From positions 1 to 6,545 of the forward strand of contig JAUWPK010000218.1 of NCBI GenBank assembly GCA_030611625.1: DNA of 6,545 nt. The letters are read 5' to 3'. The translations under genes were made by a program, and so were the position numbers. Origin of the DNA: Promethearchaeum sp. (GTDB lineage: Archaea > Asgardarchaeota > Lokiarchaeia > Sigyniarchaeales > Promethearchaeaceae). The notes beneath the pieces were generated by a model. The model was not told the DNA's origin and ran no database searches. It worked only from the letters and a program-made list of their open reading frames with translations. Numbering within the stretch: the stretch's first letter is position 1; each line of letters opens with the position of its first letter. This document shows positions 5,268-6,545 of the stretch, one piece after another.

Positions 5268-6416
5268 ATATTAAAGAATTTCTATCCTAATCAAGGTGTA
5301 AAAAAAAATTTAGATGTAAGAAAACCATCTCCAGAACCATTATTTTTTCATCAAAAACTCCCTGAATATAAAATATCCCCTTTAATTTCATTAAAAAAAT
5401 TAGCAAATAATCTTAAAATTGGTAATATTTGGGTAAAAGATGAATCGAAACGTTTAGGACTTCCTGCTTTTAAAATTCTTGGTGCATCTTGGGCAGTATA
5501 TCGTAAAATAGAAGATAAATTCAAAATATATTTTGAAAAATATGAAAATTTTTCAGATTTTAGGAAAAAAATTAAAAAATTACCTCCAATCACTTTGATA
5601 ACCGCAACAGATGGAAACCATGGTCGCGCCATCGCTAGGATTGCTAAATTGTATGGTTGGAATGCAAAAATCTTCATGCCTGAAGGATCTAAAGAAGTAA
5701 GAATTAATGCAATAACCTCTGAAGGAGCGCAAGTTACTATTGTCAATGGAGATTATGACTTGGCTGTTAAAGAAGCTGCAAAATATGAATCCAAACTTAA
5801 TTGAGTTATTCAAGATACGGCCTATGAGAATTATGAAAAAATACCCAAATGGATTATTGATGGATATTCTACTCTAGGTTGGGAAATTGAAAAACAGATA
5901 TCTAATTCTAAAATAGATTTGATTTTAATTCAAATTGGAGTAGGGAGTTTAGCGTCAGCCATTATAGAATTCTATAAACACGAAAATTATATTGAAAGTC
6001 CAACAATTTTAGGAATCGAACCCTTTGGAGTAGCTTGTGCTAAGGAATCTATCAAAGCGGGAAAAATTATAACAATTAATGGTCCTTATAATTCCATTAT
6101 GGCAGGAATGAACTGTGGTACTATTTCTAGCATATCTTGGCCAATGATTTTAGCTGGTATAGATGGTTTTATTGAAGTTAGCAATGATTTTGCGATTAAA
6201 GGAATGAAAATTTATGCAAATGATGGGATAATTTCTGGGGAAACGGGAGCTTCTGGATTGGGTGGACTTTTAGAACTCACAGAGCATGATAATGGAAAAG
6301 GATTTAGAAATCAATTCAATTTAAATGACAATAGCAATATTTTGATTTTTTCTACCGAAGGTGCCACAGATCTGGATTTTTACAAAAATTGCGTCAAAGA
6401 AAATCAAGAAGTGTGA
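5268..6416 (+). pseudogene. ygeX: Diaminopropionate ammonia-lyase-like PLP enzyme, start codon lost and one in-frame TGA
   Basis: The family splits 2,3-diaminopropionate into pyruvate and two ammonia using pyridoxal phosphate. From 5268 one frame of 382 codons runs to the TGA at 6414-6416, close to the 398 residues I recall for E. coli YgeX. Conserved elements are the PLP lysine in LGLPAFKILGAS (K69), ATDGNHGR with D115, IQDTAYENY with D183, a phosphate loop IGVGS (223-227), SGETGASGLGG (323-333) and STEGATD (362-368). K69, D115 and D183 correspond to E. coli K77, D120 and D189. Two defects are visible: no ATG, GTG or TTG precedes codon 110 in frame, with ATA where the start should be, and codon 179 (5802-5804) is TGA, four codons before D183, near a Trp in E. 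coli. No frameshift occurs. A recent pseudogene or consensus errors are likeliest; recoding or editing is possible. A TAA lies four codons after the final stop. Confidence 0.8.
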
Positions 6417-6422
6417 GATTTC

Positions 6423-6545
6423 TTATAATGAATTTAAACGTTGAATCTCTTTAACACTATCAAAACCTGAATCAAATGAATATAAAAGTTTAATTTTTCT
6501 GTTTTTCATTATAACGACTATACTAGCGTCTGTGAAACTAAGACA
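6423..6545 (-). CDS. PIN-domain protein (VapC-like), C-terminal 40 residues
   Basis: The minus strand entering from the right edge reads CLSFTDASIVVIMKNRKIK, then LLYSFDSGFDSVKEIQRLNSL, ending with TAA (6425-6423). This matches the end of PIN-domain ribonucleases: an L-S-F-x-D-A-x-I-V segment with the acidic residue D6, followed by a strand and the (T/S)FDxxF motif with another acidic residue (D25). Many such proteins are VapC toxins cutting RNA, but archaea also have PIN proteins in other roles. The N-terminal catalytic Asp and any antitoxin partner lie outside the window. The gene converges on the ammonia-lyase gene with only six bases between the two stop codons, so no separate terminator space exists. 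Confidence 0.65.
   Translation of the reverse strand, partial: CLSFTDASIVVIMKNRKIKLLYSFDSGFDSVKEIQRLNSL

Noticed and set aside
5256..5270. Fusion of acetyltransferase and ammonia-lyase, which share a reading frame
   Set aside because: A TAG and a TGA separate them, and a ribosome binding site stands between, so they are separate genes.
5802..5804. Selenocysteine at the internal TGA
   Set aside because: Some Asgard archaea do encode selenocysteine, but this family has no Cys or Sec here and no catalytic need for one. I saw no SECIS-like hairpin, though I did not fold the region.
5351..5813. Minus-strand open frames opposite the ammonia-lyase gene
   Set aside because: Their products resemble nothing, while the plus-strand frame carries continuous family motifs; they are mirror frames of the real gene.

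Overview
This is an AT-rich stretch of what looks like an archaeal genome. The base composition, Shine-Dalgarno sites of the AGGTGATC type, a TATA-box-like promoter and the gene content suggest an uncultured, possibly Asgard-like (Lokiarchaeia-type) archaeon. The lineage is an inference; no rRNA or other marker gene is present.

Left part (1-1807, minus strand): the window opens with the N-terminal 79 codons of a DNA methyltransferase, cut off just before its expected DPPY motif. Behind its TATA box lies a dense cluster of seven AGCT tetramers. Then comes a complete M28-family zinc peptidase / glutaminyl-cyclase-like protein with an N-terminal signal sequence and a C-terminal membrane anchor. 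Middle part (1807-2750): about 940 bases without a convincing gene. It holds a 125-bp element bounded by perfect 12-bp inverted repeats, a hairpin, and a recurring TTTTCGAT motif.

Right part (2751-6416, plus strand): a tight four-gene cluster, probably one transcript. It encodes a five-helix membrane protein, a Sir2 NAD-dependent protein deacylase, a GNAT acetyltransferase with a lysine-rich N-terminal tail (overlapping the Sir2 gene by 8 nt), and a diaminopropionate ammonia-lyase-like PLP enzyme. The Sir2/GNAT pair looks like an eraser and writer of protein acylation made from one message. The window ends with the C-terminus of a convergent PIN-domain protein on the minus strand.

The most unusual feature is the diaminopropionate ammonia-lyase gene. 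Its 382-codon frame keeps every catalytic motif, yet it has no ATG/GTG/TTG at its start (an ATA sits at the correct distance from a strong ribosome binding site) and it carries one in-frame TGA at codon 179. Recent decay or consensus errors are the likeliest explanations, but recoding or RNA editing can be tested.
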